Positions 53,920-63,261 are shown, counted from the first letter of the stretch. The stretch is 64,000 nucleotides of DNA from Spongiibacter nanhainus (GCF_016132545.1 NZ_CP066167.1:2693001-2757000), one strand, 5' to 3'. Notes: generated by a model not told the origin, from the sequence alone. Numbers and translations are program-made.

Positions 53920-56867
53920 ACCAGCTCGCCACCCCCACCCGCACCGACAGCTTCGAGTTATTGAGCCGGGAGGAGATCGCCGCTCTGGGTCTGGAACTCA
54001 GCGAATACCGCCACAAAAAAACCGGCGCGGTACACTACCACCTGGCCAGCGACAACCCGGAAAACGTCTTTCTGGTGGCCCTGCGCACCGTGCCCCACGA
54101 CAATACCGGCGTGGCACACATCCTTGAGCACACTGCCCTGTGCGGCAGTGAGAAGTACCCGGTTCGCGACCCCTTCTTTATGATGATCCGGCGTTCGCTA
54201 AACAGCTTTATGAACGCCATGACCAGCTCCGACTGGACCGCCTACCCCTTTGCCAGCAGTAACCGCAAAGACTTTGACAACCTGTTGCAGGTCTATCTGG
54301 ATGCGGTATTTTTCTCCCGCCTGGACCCGCTGGACTTTGCCCAGGAAGGCCACCGCCTGGAGTTTGCCGAGCCCACTAACCCCAAGTCCGAGCTGCAATT
54401 CAAGGGCGTCGTGTTCAACGAAATGAAAGGGGCAATGAGCTCCATCAACAGCCAGCTGTGGCAAACCTTGTCCAAATACCTCTTCCCCACCGTGACCTAC
54501 CACTACAACAGTGGCGGCGACCCGGAGGCGATTCCCGATCTCAGCTACGACGAGCTTAAAGCCTTCTACGAGAGCCACTACCACCCCAGTAACGCCATTT
54601 TTATGACCTTTGGGGATATTCCTGCCGAGGAACATCAGGCGCGCTTTGAAGAGCTGGCGCTGCATCGCTTTGACGCGCTGGAAAGGCATATTCACGTCCC
54701 CGATGAAAAGCGCTACCACTCACCGATTCGCGCCGAAGAGGGCTACCCCCTCCCCGCCGATGAGGATCCCAAAGACAAGACCCATATTGTGATGGCCTGG
54801 CTGCTGGGCACCAGCACCGACCTAAAAACCCAATTGGAAGCCCAATTGCTGGCCGGCATCCTGCTGGACAACAGCGCCAGTCCCCTGCTCCACGCCCTGG
54901 AAACCACCGAACTGGGCAAGGCGCCATCCCCCATGTGCGGACTGGAAGACTCCATGCGGGAGATGGTCTTTGCCTGCGGCGTGGAGGGCAGCAATCCGGA
55001 ACAGCGGGACGCGGTAGAGAAACTGATTCTGGATACCATCGCCAAGGTCGCAGAGAACGGTGCCGACCAAGACACGGTGGAATCCGTGCTCCACCAACTG
55101 GAACTGCAGCACCGGGAAATCGGCGGCGATAGCTATCCCTACGGTCTGCAATTGACCCTTAACGCCCTGGGCAGCGCCACTCACCGCGGCAACCCCCGGG
55201 ATGTGCTGGACCTGGATCCGGCGCTGGCCACCCTGCGGGAAAATATCCAGCACAGCGACTACATACCCAAGCTGGCCCAAGAGTTATTGGACAACCCCCA
55301 CCGCGTGACCCTGGTGTTGCGCCCGGACCAGCAATACCACGACCGCGCCGAAGCCGCCGAGATACAGCGCCTGGAGCGTATCAAGGCCGGCCTCAGTGAC
55401 GACGATATTCAACAAATTATCAAACGCTCCCAGGACCTGGCCGAGCGCCAGGCCCTGAAAGAAGACGAAAGCATTCTGCCCAAGGTCACACTGGACGACG
55501 TACCAGTGGATATTCCGGTATTGGAGTGGCAGGCGGCCGAGTTTGGCTCACTACCTGTGGAGCAATACGGACGCGGTACCAACGGCTTGGTTTACCAGCA
55601 AATCTTAATCAACCTGCCCGAGCTGTCCGACGAGGAGTTGGCGATTCTGCCCATCTACACCCAGGCCCTAACCGAGCTGGGGCTGGGGGATCAGGACTAC
55701 CTGCAAATCCAGGCCCGCCAGGCCCGAGTGTGTGGTGGCATCAGCGCCTACAGCAGCATGCGCGGCGGCATCGATGATGAACAGCAACTGCAAGCGTATT
55801 TAGTCCTCAGCTCCAAAGCCCTGCTGCGCAACGCGTCTGAGCAGGCGCAGCTAATGCGGGATACCTTAGAGTCGGTTCGATTCGATGAGCACAAGCGCCT
55901 GATTGACATCGTTATGCAACTGCGGGCGCGGCGCGAATCCGCGATTACCGGCAATGGCCACGGTCTGGCCATGGCCGCCGCCAGCGCTGGCATGAGCCCG
56001 GTGGCCCAGCTCAACAACGCGCTGGTGGGCCTACCCGGCATTCGCGATCTCAAACAGCTGGCTAAAAATCTCGCCGACGCGGACCAAAGCGCAGCAGCGG
56101 CCACTGACCTGGCTCAGCGACTCAAGCGGCTACACCAGAAAATGCTGGCCAATCCCCGCCGTATGCTGCTGATTGCCGAGCCCGAGCACTTGGGCGACTT
56201 GGAGCAAACCCTCGCGCCGATATGGACCGACTTTAACGCCAGTGGTGCGTCGGCACTTGACCGGGGCAAGATCCGGGAAGGCCGCAAAGCTTTCTGGTCC
56301 GCCAACAGCCAGGTCAACTTCTGCGCCGCGGCCTATCCCACGGTGACATCCAACCACCCCGACGCCGCCGCCCTTACCGTGTTGGCGGTCTACTTGCGCA
56401 ACGGCCATCTGCACAGTGCCATCCGCGAGAAAGGCGGCGCCTACGGTGGCGGCGCCTCGCAAGACTCCAACATCGCCGCGTTCCGCTTCTTCTCTTATCG
56501 GGACCCACGCTTAAAAGACACGCTGGCTGACTTCAAAGCCTCCATTGACTGGATGCTGGACACCCCCGTCGACGATGATGCCCTGGAGCAGGCCGTATTG
56601 GGCGTAGTCAGCAGTATCGACAAACCCGGCTCCCCTGCCGGCGAAGCCAAGCAGGACTACCACAACCGCGTCTTTGGCCGCACCCCCGAACAGCGCAAAC
56701 TGTTCCGGGAGCGGGTGATCAAGGTTAGCGGTGAAGACTTATTGCGGGTCACCCAGACCTACCTCAAAGACGTGGAGCCCAGCATCGCGGTGATCAGCAA
56801 CGACAGCCAAGCCGGTAAACTCGGCGATTGGATTAAGGAGAATGGCTTTACCTTAGAGAAAATGTAG
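53916..56867 (+). CDS. M16C-family protease (PreP/presequence protease-like)
   Basis: 983 residues from ATG 53916, which overlaps the stop of the cyclotransferase gene. The inverted zinc motif HILEH (HxxEH) lies at residues 68-72, with CGSEKYPVRDPFFMMIRRSLNSFMNAMTSSDWTAYP following, as in the single-chain PreP/M16C peptidases. The C-terminal half has YRDPRLKDTLADF and SSIDKPGSPAGEAK blocks. No signal peptide is evident. It degrades medium-length peptides in a closed chamber. It probably acts in peptide turnover alongside the nearby oligopeptide transporter. Confidence 0.93.
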   Translation: MNQLATPTRTDSFELLSREEIAALGLELSEYRHKKTGAVHYHLASDNPENVFLVALRTVPHDNTGVAHILEHTALCGSEKYPVRDPFFMMIRRSLNSFMNAMTSSDWTAYPFASSNRKDFDNLLQVYLDAVFFSRLDPLDFAQEGHRLEFAEPTNPKSELQFKGVVFNEMKGAMSSINSQLWQTLSKYLFPTVTYHYNSGGDPEAIPDLSYDELKAFYESHYHPSNAIFMTFGDIPAEEHQARFEELALHRFDALERHIHVPDEKRYHSPIRAEEGYPLPADEDPKDKTHIVMAWLLGTSTDLKTQLEAQLLAGILLDNSASPLLHALETTELGKAPSPMCGLEDSMREMVFACGVEGSNPEQRDAVEKLILDTIAKVAENGADQDTVESVLHQLELQHREIGGDSYPYGLQLTLNALGSATHRGNPRDVLDLDPALATLRENIQHSDYIPKLAQELLDNPHRVTLVLRPDQQYHDRAEAAEIQRLERIKAGLSDDDIQQIIKRSQDLAERQALKEDESILPKVTLDDVPVDIPVLEWQAAEFGSLPVEQYGRGTNGLVYQQILINLPELSDEELAILPIYTQALTELGLGDQDYLQIQARQARVCGGISAYSSMRGGIDDEQQLQAYLVLSSKALLRNASEQAQLMRDTLESVRFDEHKRLIDIVMQLRARRESAITGNGHGLAMAAASAGMSPVAQLNNALVGLPGIRDLKQLAKNLADADQSAAAATDLAQRLKRLHQKMLANPRRMLLIAEPEHLGDLEQTLAPIWTDFNASGASALDRGKIREGRKAFWSANSQVNFCAAAYPTVTSNHPDAAALTVLAVYLRNGHLHSAIREKGGAYGGGASQDSNIAAFRFFSYRDPRLKDTLADFKASIDWMLDTPVDDDALEQAVLGVVSSIDKPGSPAGEAKQDYHNRVFGRTPEQRKLFRERVIKVSGEDLLRVTQTYLKDVEPSIAVISNDSQAGKLGDWIKENGFTLEKM

Positions 56868-56884
56868 AGCCAGCGCCGGTTCGT

Positions 56885-56958
56885 GGCGGACATAAAAAAC
56901 GATGTCCGCCCTACCTTTATGGACCCTGTAGGGTGGACATCGCTTTTTATGTCCGTCC
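56885..56958. repeat. Inverted pair of GTAGGGyGGACA repeat elements
   Basis: Two inverted copies, 56885-56914 and 56928-56958, of the element also found at 20737-20843 and in the array at 36271. They lie between the M16 stop and the amidohydrolase terminator, with a 13-bp centre between the halves. Confidence 0.85.
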
Positions 56959-56986
56959 TTCATCTACAGGCACAAACTACGCGCAC

Positions 56987-57012
56987 AAAAAAAGGTGGCC
57001 GAAGCCACCTTT
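56987..57012 (-). terminator. Terminator of the P450/amidohydrolase operon
   Basis: A 9-bp stem AAAGGTGGC / GCCACCTTT with a four-base loop CGAA is followed on the minus strand by a run of T. It lies 27 bp after the amidohydrolase stop. Confidence 0.9.
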
Positions 57013-57038
57013 CATCGCTGTCGCAATGCTGTCTGTCA

Positions 57039-58370
57039 TCAACCTGCTTTGCGTTCCTCGGCGCTCTTGGCGTGGTGGGCAAACATCTTCATCAAATCGC
57101 CAGATACGATGCGGCGTTTTTCCTCACCGGCGGCCAGGGGCGCATCACCACCGTAAGACTGGGGCGACGTGTCGACACCGTCGGCAGCGGCTTTGGCGCG
57201 CAGCGCACCTACGGTGACTTCTTCGCGCTTGAAGTGAGAGAACAAGTCAAAGTTGAAGTAGCGCATCGCGTTGCGATGGGTCACCTTCTCGATCTGTTCT
57301 TCAGTCAGCTCCTTAACGCTTTCCCACAGGTGCTCGGGTACTTCCGGCCACAGGGTGTCGGAGTGCGGGTAGTCACACTCATAGGCCACCATGTTCTCGT
57401 CGAAGGCGTCCAGGTTTTTCAAGCCGAACGCATCGTCGATAAAGCAGCTCATGAAGTGGCGACGGAAAATGTCGCTGGGCTTCATGCCGCCGAAACCGGA
57501 ATTGGTCCAGGCTTTGTGACGCTCGTGGCTGAAGTCGGCCCGCTCCATGAAGTAAGGAATCCAGCCGATGCCGGACTCGGACAGGGCGATCTTCATGCTG
57601 GGGTAGCGCAGCAGCGCGTCCAGGTTCAGCCAGTCAGCGGCACCGGTAGAGACCGACATCGGCATGGTGGTAATCCAGGCTTCGATGGGGGTTTCCATTG
57701 AGGCGTGGGGCGCGGGGTTACCGGCACCGATGTGCAGGCAGGTCACCATGTCGTGGTCAACCAGTGCCTTCCACATGGGCTCCCAGTACTCGTTATGGAT
57801 GCTGGGCAGACCCTGTACGGTGGGGTTTTCGTTCAGCGAAACAGCGGTAACGCCCTTTTTGGCCAGACGCTCGATTTCAGCAACGGTGGCTTTCATGTCC
57901 CAGGTCGGCAGAATGCCGCAGGGGATGAAGCGACCGGGGTGTGAGCCACACCACTCGTCGACGTGCCAATCGTTGTAGGCGCGCAAATGGATTTTGGCCA
58001 GCTCTTTGTCTTCCGCTTTATGGAAGCGACCGCCGTCAAAACCAACCGCGGTACCGAAGTTCAGCGACGCGGCAATACCGTTGGCATTCATGTCGTCAAC
58101 ACGGGCATCGACGTCGTAAACGCCTTTGCGCATTTCTTCCAGCGAGGTGGGCTCCATGCCGTACTCTTCTGGCGGGCGACCCACGACGGCGTTCAGGCCC
58201 ACGGAAGGCATAAACATCCCCTGGTAGGTCCAGTAGCTCTTGCCGTTCTCGTCGGTGCAGAATTTAGGGGCGGTTTTCAGATCGTCGCCAGACAGGTGCT
58301 TGTCAAACATGTCCGGCGGCTCAGTGATGTGGTCATCCACACTGATGATCACCATATCGTCTTTTTGCAT
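57039..58370 (-). CDS. Amidohydrolase-2-family metal-dependent hydrolase
   Basis: 443 residues. The N-terminal metal site reads SVDDHITEPPDMF (DxH-type), with further ligands in CLHIGAG and the C-terminal ECDYPHSDTLWPE. This is the TIM-barrel group related to aminocarboxymuconate-semialdehyde decarboxylase (PF04909). Members are common in steroid- and aromatic-degradation clusters as hydrolases or decarboxylases. The ATG has AGGAGG upstream. It is the last gene of the minus-strand operon that starts with the ferredoxin. Confidence 0.88.
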   Translation of the reverse strand: MQKDDMVIISVDDHITEPPDMFDKHLSGDDLKTAPKFCTDENGKSYWTYQGMFMPSVGLNAVVGRPPEEYGMEPTSLEEMRKGVYDVDARVDDMNANGIAASLNFGTAVGFDGGRFHKAEDKELAKIHLRAYNDWHVDEWCGSHPGRFIPCGILPTWDMKATVAEIERLAKKGVTAVSLNENPTVQGLPSIHNEYWEPMWKALVDHDMVTCLHIGAGNPAPHASMETPIEAWITTMPMSVSTGAADWLNLDALLRYPSMKIALSESGIGWIPYFMERADFSHERHKAWTNSGFGGMKPSDIFRRHFMSCFIDDAFGLKNLDAFDENMVAYECDYPHSDTLWPEVPEHLWESVKELTEEQIEKVTHRNAMRYFNFDLFSHFKREEVTVGALRAKAAADGVDTSPQSYGGDAPLAAGEEKRRIVSGDLMKMFAHHAKSAEERKAG

Positions 58371-58434
58371 ATCGTCCTCCTATCGGCGACTGTTATTGTG
58401 CCGGTTGCTAATACCGTGTAATCCGGGCCAAACG

Positions 58435-59178
58435 CTAAGCCCGGCGAACACTTGGGGGAAGCGCCGGCTCGACGTTGTCGAGGGGTCGTGCGCTCCCGTG
58501 ACTGAAATCAATAATTTCACCCACCCGGCGGGCGCGCCGAGCGCGCTCCGGCTGGAAGGTGTAGCAGTTGGATGGCATTTTGCTAGCATCCGACTGGTCG
58601 GCGAGGGGGATCGTCCGACCGTGGGCCAGCATCATGCCCCACTGCAGCAGACGGGCGGCCTCTTGGGTCGCCTCATCCTGCCTGTCTATCCACTGGCGCA
58701 GTTTGTCCAGTCGTTGACCCGCTATGGCCTCAGGCCAGGTCAACACAAAGGCCTTGTCCTTCCAGTGCAAGACCAACTCGCCATTGCGCCGTATCTCGGC
58801 GCTTCGCTCTCCCGCTAGCGGGTCGCTGACCACGATGTCGTAGATCAACGTGTCACTGTCCGCCGCATGGGCCGCCGCCAGCACTGCCAGGTCGAACAAG
58901 TGGGTGCAGTTCTGGCGCTTTTGTCCTGCTCGCTCTGTAAATTTTGACAGTGGCAGATCCCGAAAGGTCTGCGTCAATGTCGCCTCTGCCCCGGGGCAGG
59001 TTGTCCAGGGCGCCCGGTGTATTGTCGGTTCGACGCTTTGCGCAACGCCGCCATCGTGATGCACCGTCACTGACATGCAATGAAAGTCATCTTCCAACTG
59101 GCTGCACACCGCCAGCTTCGTCGGTGTTACCCGCAGCCGCCGCCAAAACCCGGTTGCGGTTTCACAATGGCTATCCAC
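58435..59178 (-). CDS. DUF2889 protein
   Basis: 247 residues from GTG 59178, which has GAGG six bases upstream; a TTG at 59190 overlaps the thiolase stop and is an alternative. The DUF2889 core is seen: EDDFHCMSVTVHHDGG, APWTTCPGAEATLTQ, and CTHLFDLAVLAAAHA. The enzymatic role is unknown. The domain recurs in lipid and steroid catabolism clusters, and here it lies between a thiolase-like protein and an amidohydrolase. Confidence 0.85.
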   Translation of the reverse strand: MDSHCETATGFWRRLRVTPTKLAVCSQLEDDFHCMSVTVHHDGGVAQSVEPTIHRAPWTTCPGAEATLTQTFRDLPLSKFTERAGQKRQNCTHLFDLAVLAAAHAADSDTLIYDIVVSDPLAGERSAEIRRNGELVLHWKDKAFVLTWPEAIAGQRLDKLRQWIDRQDEATQEAARLLQWGMMLAHGRTIPLADQSDASKMPSNCYTFQPERARRARRVGEIIDFSHGSARPLDNVEPALPPSVRRA

Positions 59179-59186
59179 GGTAAGCC

Positions 59187-60350
59187 TCAAGCGTCCCGCG
59201 CCAGCAGCAGGGCTGTGGCCAGAGGGCCACCACCTGAGGTGGCAACCGCCACCTTGGGATCGCCGGGAATTTGCCGCTCACCGCCATTACCGCGCAGCTG
59301 CAGTACGGATTCGTGGGCAAAACCAAAGCCGTGGAAACGCCCAGCGCCGATCTGCCCGCCAAAGGTATTCATCGGCAGTTCGCCGTCCAGGGCAATACGC
59401 TGACCGCCCTCAACAAACTTGCCGCTCTCGCCTACCTCGCAAAAGCCCAGCGCTTCCAGCCAGGTCAGCGCGAGAAAACTAAAACCGTCGTAGAGCTGCA
59501 CGGTATCGACATCGTCGGGGCGATAATCGCAGCGCTTCCACAGGTCTCGTCCAGTGGCATACGACGCCATCCACTCGGCCTGGTCCCAGCTGTGCCGGTC
59601 GACACTGCCGGCCATGGCCGCGATGCGTATAGGCGTGCACTTGATCTCGTCCAGGGCGTCGCCTGCCGATACGATCAACACCGTGGAAGCATCGGTATAC
59701 TGGTCACAATCGAATAAACACAGCGGGTCACTGACCATCCGAGCGCTGAGGTACTCATCCATGGACAGGGGCTTGCCATACATCAAGGCCTTGGGATTGC
59801 GCAGCGCATTGGCGCGGTCATTCAAAGCCACCTGAGCCAGTTGCTCCCGGGTCAAACCGTACTTTTTGACATGGCGCATGGCGTACTGAGCTACCCAAAC
59901 CGCCGCCGACAGCGCGTTAAAGGGCGCGGTCCACTGGCTCATGCCGTCTACCCGATCCCGGCGCGGCATCGGATACTCGTCAGGTTTAGCCATGGCACCG
60001 GCCTCGTACACGGTGCGATAGCAGATCACATGGCGGGCCTGGCCGGATTTAATGGCCCCTACGGCGGCCACAATAGCGCCCAGCTGGGAGGTGATTTCGC
60101 CACCGCCGGCATACCAGGTAGCCTTGATGCCGAGGGCGTCGATCAGCTCGTCGGCGCCCACTGGGGAGAAGCCCAGCATTTGCGGCACTCGTCCCGGATA
60201 GGTAGATACGCCGTCGATCTGTTCAATACTCAGGCCGGCCTCGGCCAGGGCTTCCCGCACGGCATCCACCGTCAATAACAGCGGGTGGCGCTCCAGGCGC
60301 TTGCCCACTTCTGACTGACCGATACCGGTGATAAATGCGTCGCTACTCAC
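59187..60350 (-). CDS. Thiolase-superfamily lipid-transfer/aldolase-like protein (Ltp2/SCP-x-like)
   Basis: 387 residues with the thiolase fold, starting AFITGIGQSEVGKRLERHP and ending NTFGGQIGAGRFHGFGFAHE and ATSGGGP. The nucleophilic Cys of thiolases is absent: the segment YAGGGEITSQLGA lies where the Cys loop should be, and the C-terminal CxG is GGG. Thiolase-like proteins lacking this Cys, paired with a DUF35 protein, are the retro-aldolases of steroid side-chain breakdown (Ltp2 with a ChsH2-type DUF35). The DUF35 gene is immediately upstream (gap 2 bp), so the pair is probably one complex. Confidence 0.88.
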   Translation of the reverse strand: MSSDAFITGIGQSEVGKRLERHPLLLTVDAVREALAEAGLSIEQIDGVSTYPGRVPQMLGFSPVGADELIDALGIKATWYAGGGEITSQLGAIVAAVGAIKSGQARHVICYRTVYEAGAMAKPDEYPMPRRDRVDGMSQWTAPFNALSAAVWVAQYAMRHVKKYGLTREQLAQVALNDRANALRNPKALMYGKPLSMDEYLSARMVSDPLCLFDCDQYTDASTVLIVSAGDALDEIKCTPIRIAAMAGSVDRHSWDQAEWMASYATGRDLWKRCDYRPDDVDTVQLYDGFSFLALTWLEALGFCEVGESGKFVEGGQRIALDGELPMNTFGGQIGAGRFHGFGFAHESVLQLRGNGGERQIPGDPKVAVATSGGGPLATALLLARDA

Positions 60351-60352
60351 CC

Positions 60353-60748
60353 TTACTTCACCTTCTCAAAAAGCGGAATGTAGACGTCGTCCTGGTGTTC
60401 GAAGGTGACCGCCACGCGATCGCCGATATCCACCTCATTGACCTCGCAGCCGATGACATTACTGGTGAGTATTACCCCTGGTGCATCCTCCAGAGCGATA
60501 CGCGCCACCACAAAGGGCACCTCCATGGCCGGGTGCCACTTTTGGTAATTGACCGTGTAGGTGTCGACAACGCCGTATCCCGACACCGCTTTGGGTGCCA
60601 CGTTGTCAGACAAGCAGTGCCGACATACAGGACGCGGCGGATGGATATAACCCTGACAATCATTGCAGTGCATGATGCGCAACTCGCCCTGCTCGCCGCC
60701 GGTCCAAAAATCTCGGTTAAAAGAGTCCAATCGCGGTAGTGGTCTCAT
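60353..60748 (-). CDS. DUF35 zinc-ribbon/OB-fold protein
   Basis: 131 residues from ATG 60748 with GGGAGG upstream; a TTG at 60766 is also in frame. The N-terminal rubredoxin-like ribbon has MHCNDCQGYIHPPRPVCRHC (CxxC...CxxC). The OB-fold follows with GYGVVDTYTVNYQ and IGDRVAVTFEH. DUF35 proteins bind acyl-CoA and partner with thiolase-like or MaoC proteins. Here it sits between the P450 and the Ltp2-like protein and likely activates the latter. Confidence 0.9.
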   Translation of the reverse strand: MRPLPRLDSFNRDFWTGGEQGELRIMHCNDCQGYIHPPRPVCRHCLSDNVAPKAVSGYGVVDTYTVNYQKWHPAMEVPFVVARIALEDAPGVILTSNVIGCEVNEVDIGDRVAVTFEHQDDVYIPLFEKVK

Positions 60749-60753
60749 GGCGT

Positions 60754-62010
60754 TTAGGCCTCCCAAACCAGATGAAGAGAGTCCACGCCAATCACATTGC
60801 CGCAGTGAAAGGTGGGGGGCTTATTGGGATCGACACTGAACATCGGCAAGGCCGCCAGTAACTCTTCGTAGAGCACCTGTAATTCAACCCGCGCCAGATG
60901 CGACCCCAGGCAGCGGTGCGGCCCGGCATTAAAGGCAATATGGGGATTGCTGCGGTCCAGCATGTAGGTCTCGGGATCGGCGTACTCCCGTGCATCCAGG
61001 TCGGCGCCCGGCAGGTACATCACCGCGCGCTCGTCTTTCTTCATGGTCACCCCCTGGAACTCCACATCCTTGGCGACCCGGCGCGGCGGCACGGTAAAGG
61101 TGTAGCGACGCAGCAGCTCCTCGGCGGCATCCTTAATCAGCTCTGGCTTGTCACGCAGTTTGGCCTGCAACTCATGGTCACGAGCCAAATGGCGAACACC
61201 GTGGCCAATGCCCTGCATCACGGTATCCAGGCCGGCGATAAACAGCAGTACACCGTAGTTTTCCAGGTCTTCCTGGGTGGTGGGGCGACCGTCCACTTCG
61301 ACCTGCCACAGCATGCTGAGAATATCGTCTTGGGGATTATCTCGGCGCTCGATAATGGTGTCCCGCATCGCAGCGGCCACGTCCTGCATTGAGCGCAAAC
61401 TGTCCAGCGGGTCTTCCGAACCGATGGCATCCAGGTGCTCCCGGGTCAGGCGGCGATACTCCGCCAGCTTTTCCAGGGGCAGGCCCAGCATTTTTAAAAA
61501 CACCTGAACCGGCAGCGGCTCGGCCACTTCACTCATCAACTCGCAGTGACCCCGGTCGGCAAACTCGGCAATCAGCTCTTTGGCTAATTGCCGGATGCTG
61601 TCTTGCAAGCCAGCGATGGTCTTGGGAGAGAACACCCGCTGCAAGGGCTGGCGATACTTGGTGTGCATCGGTGGGTCGAGGTTGATGGGAAAAGCCTCGG
61701 GAATGCGCCCCATCTGCTTTTCCAACTCGGCAAATATCTCCACCATTTGCTCGCGGGGATAAATCTCGTTGGAAAAGGCCTCCACATCTCGGGCCGCTTC
61801 AAAGTTGGCACTGTGGCTTAACAATACCCAGTGCCCGCCATTGCGGGGAGTCCAGAATATCGGCGGCGCATTGTGCAGCAGATCCACCACCCGACGGTGG
61901 GGATCGGCATTGAGCTCGGGGTCCCGAAACATATCAAAGTCATAGCTCAATGACTCGGGAATATGCCCGGGACGACTGACGGCTTCGCTAAGTTGAACTG
62001 CTTCTGACAT
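60754..62010 (-). CDS. Cytochrome P450
   Basis: 418 residues of a soluble bacterial P450. The I-helix acid-alcohol pair is in LFIAGLDTVMQGIGHG (AGxDT), ExxR in EELLRR, and the haem loop FNAGPHRCLGSHLAR has the axial Cys at about 367. The order of genes (P450, SDR, ferredoxin on one transcript) indicates that the ferredoxin at 62985 is its electron donor. The substrate is inferred to be a lipid, steroid or terpene, oxidised at the start of a CoA-dependent pathway. It starts 64 bp after the SDR stop. Confidence 0.93.
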   Translation of the reverse strand: MSEAVQLSEAVSRPGHIPESLSYDFDMFRDPELNADPHRRVVDLLHNAPPIFWTPRNGGHWVLLSHSANFEAARDVEAFSNEIYPREQMVEIFAELEKQMGRIPEAFPINLDPPMHTKYRQPLQRVFSPKTIAGLQDSIRQLAKELIAEFADRGHCELMSEVAEPLPVQVFLKMLGLPLEKLAEYRRLTREHLDAIGSEDPLDSLRSMQDVAAAMRDTIIERRDNPQDDILSMLWQVEVDGRPTTQEDLENYGVLLFIAGLDTVMQGIGHGVRHLARDHELQAKLRDKPELIKDAAEELLRRYTFTVPPRRVAKDVEFQGVTMKKDERAVMYLPGADLDAREYADPETYMLDRSNPHIAFNAGPHRCLGSHLARVELQVLYEELLAALPMFSVDPNKPPTFHCGNVIGVDSLHLVWEA

Positions 62011-62073
62011 AGACTCTGTCCGTTACCACTGAAGTGCATCGGGACGCATCAAGCGCGCCCCGGCGTCTTCTCT

Positions 62074-62895
62074 TTAGCCGCCCATCATCGCCGCCAAGGC
62101 AGACAGATCCACCTGACCAGTCATCATGCCCGCCATAAAGCCGCCATCAACCGGCAGCGCAAGGCCGTTCAGGTAGCTGGCCGGTGCACTGTTCAAAAAG
62201 ATGAGCGCTGCCGCTTGCTCTTCCGGTGTGGAACGACGACCAATAGGCTGGATAAAGGTGTTGAGGACTTTGTCGTCGGTGGCTTCTTCAAAGTGACTCA
62301 TCATTGGCGTCTGGGTCGGACCAGGCAGGGTGCAGTTGATGCGGATGCCCTGTTTGATCAACTTGGGTGCCATCATCAGCGTCCAGACACAGACCGCTTC
62401 TTTGGAGAAGGAATAGCCCTCTTTGACGTGCTCTTCTTTATGCTCTTCACACCACTTAACAGCAGCGTCGTAGCCTTCGTTAGCCAGGAACTGACCGTGC
62501 AACTCCATCTTGCGGGGATAGCCCATACCGCCGTTGGAGGAGATGGTCACAATGCAGCTGCCTTCGCTCATCAGGGGCAGCACTTTCTCGGTGAGGTGAC
62601 GCATGCCGATGAAGTTCACTTTCATTACGTCCATCGGCGGCGCAGTTTGCGGCAAGCCGGCGCAGTTAAATAGCGCATCGACCTTGCCACCGATTTTTTC
62701 GATGGCGGCGTCGATAGTCGCCGGGTCGCGCAAATCGACTTGGTGGAACGAGGCGAGGTCCAGGCTGGATTCTTTGAAATCCAGGCCATGCACTTCCGCA
62801 CCCAGCTCCAGCAATTGCCGGGCAGTCGCCTCCCCCATACCGGAGTAACAACCGCTAACAATGACACGTTTATTCTCATAACCGAGAAAGCTCAT
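62074..62895 (-). CDS. SDR-family oxidoreductase (coniferyl-alcohol dehydrogenase-like)
   Basis: 273 residues with the cofactor loop GCYSGMGEATARQLL, the catalytic pair Tyr161-Lys165 (YSFSK) and Ser at about 119-120. The sequence fits the coniferyl-alcohol/3-alpha-hydroxysteroid dehydrogenase branch of SDRs, with a long insertion (KWCEEHKEEHVKEG) before the YxxxK. It would oxidise an alcohol made by the P450 to a ketone or aldehyde with NAD(P)+. GAGGA precedes the ATG. Confidence 0.9.
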   Translation of the reverse strand: MSFLGYENKRVIVSGCYSGMGEATARQLLELGAEVHGLDFKESSLDLASFHQVDLRDPATIDAAIEKIGGKVDALFNCAGLPQTAPPMDVMKVNFIGMRHLTEKVLPLMSEGSCIVTISSNGGMGYPRKMELHGQFLANEGYDAAVKWCEEHKEEHVKEGYSFSKEAVCVWTLMMAPKLIKQGIRINCTLPGPTQTPMMSHFEEATDDKVLNTFIQPIGRRSTPEEQAAALIFLNSAPASYLNGLALPVDGGFMAGMMTGQVDLSALAAMMGG

Positions 62896-62984
62896 TTCTT
62901 ATCCTCTTTATTCGCTATGTTGCCGTGGCAATGAGGGCATCAGGACCGCCCGACCAAGGCCGAAAGATTAAATTTCGATTACAA

Positions 62985-63185
62985 CTAGTCTTCATCATCG
63001 ATAATGTGGATGACTCGCTCGGGGCAGGCCCGGGCACCACGGCGGGCTAGCTGCTCCATACCCTCCGGCACATCCACCTCGACAACACTGATATAGCCAT
63101 CGTCGTCCAGTGGGAATAATTCTTCAGACACATTGGCACATCGGGCATTGCCTACACAGGCGTCTTTATCGATCCGAATCTTCAT
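62985..63185 (-). CDS. Ferredoxin for P450, [3Fe-4S] type
   Basis: 66 residues from ATG 63185, with GGGGAGGA upstream; the open frame to 63242 is not better supported. The cluster ligands are Cys10, Cys16 and Cys54 (CVGNARC, ... ACP). The second Cys of a [4Fe-4S] motif is replaced by Asn13, which is the pattern of the single-cluster [3Fe-4S] ferredoxins that serve P450s. It is the first gene of the operon, just after the candidate promoter. No dedicated ferredoxin reductase is in the window. Confidence 0.92.
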   Translation of the reverse strand: MKIRIDKDACVGNARCANVSEELFPLDDDGYISVVEVDVPEGMEQLARRGARACPERVIHIIDDED

Positions 63186-63233
63186 TAAGTCCTCCCCGAT
63201 TTTGCAGCTGGCGCTGCCTTCGTTTTTTGCGTT

Positions 63234-63261
63234 AGTATACATCAGTGCTGTTCAATAGCAA
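63234..63261 (-). promoter_or_regulatory. Candidate sigma-70 promoter of the ferredoxin-P450 operon
   Basis: On the minus strand TTGCTA (63261-63256) and TATACT (63239-63234) are 16 bp apart. The -10 lies about 50 bp before the ferredoxin start. The 173-bp gap also serves the divergent gene at 63359. Confidence 0.5.

Noticed and set aside
56883-57701. 272-residue plus-strand frame
   Set aside because: It starts in the repeat element and continues antisense to the amidohydrolase, whose motifs are intact on the minus strand.
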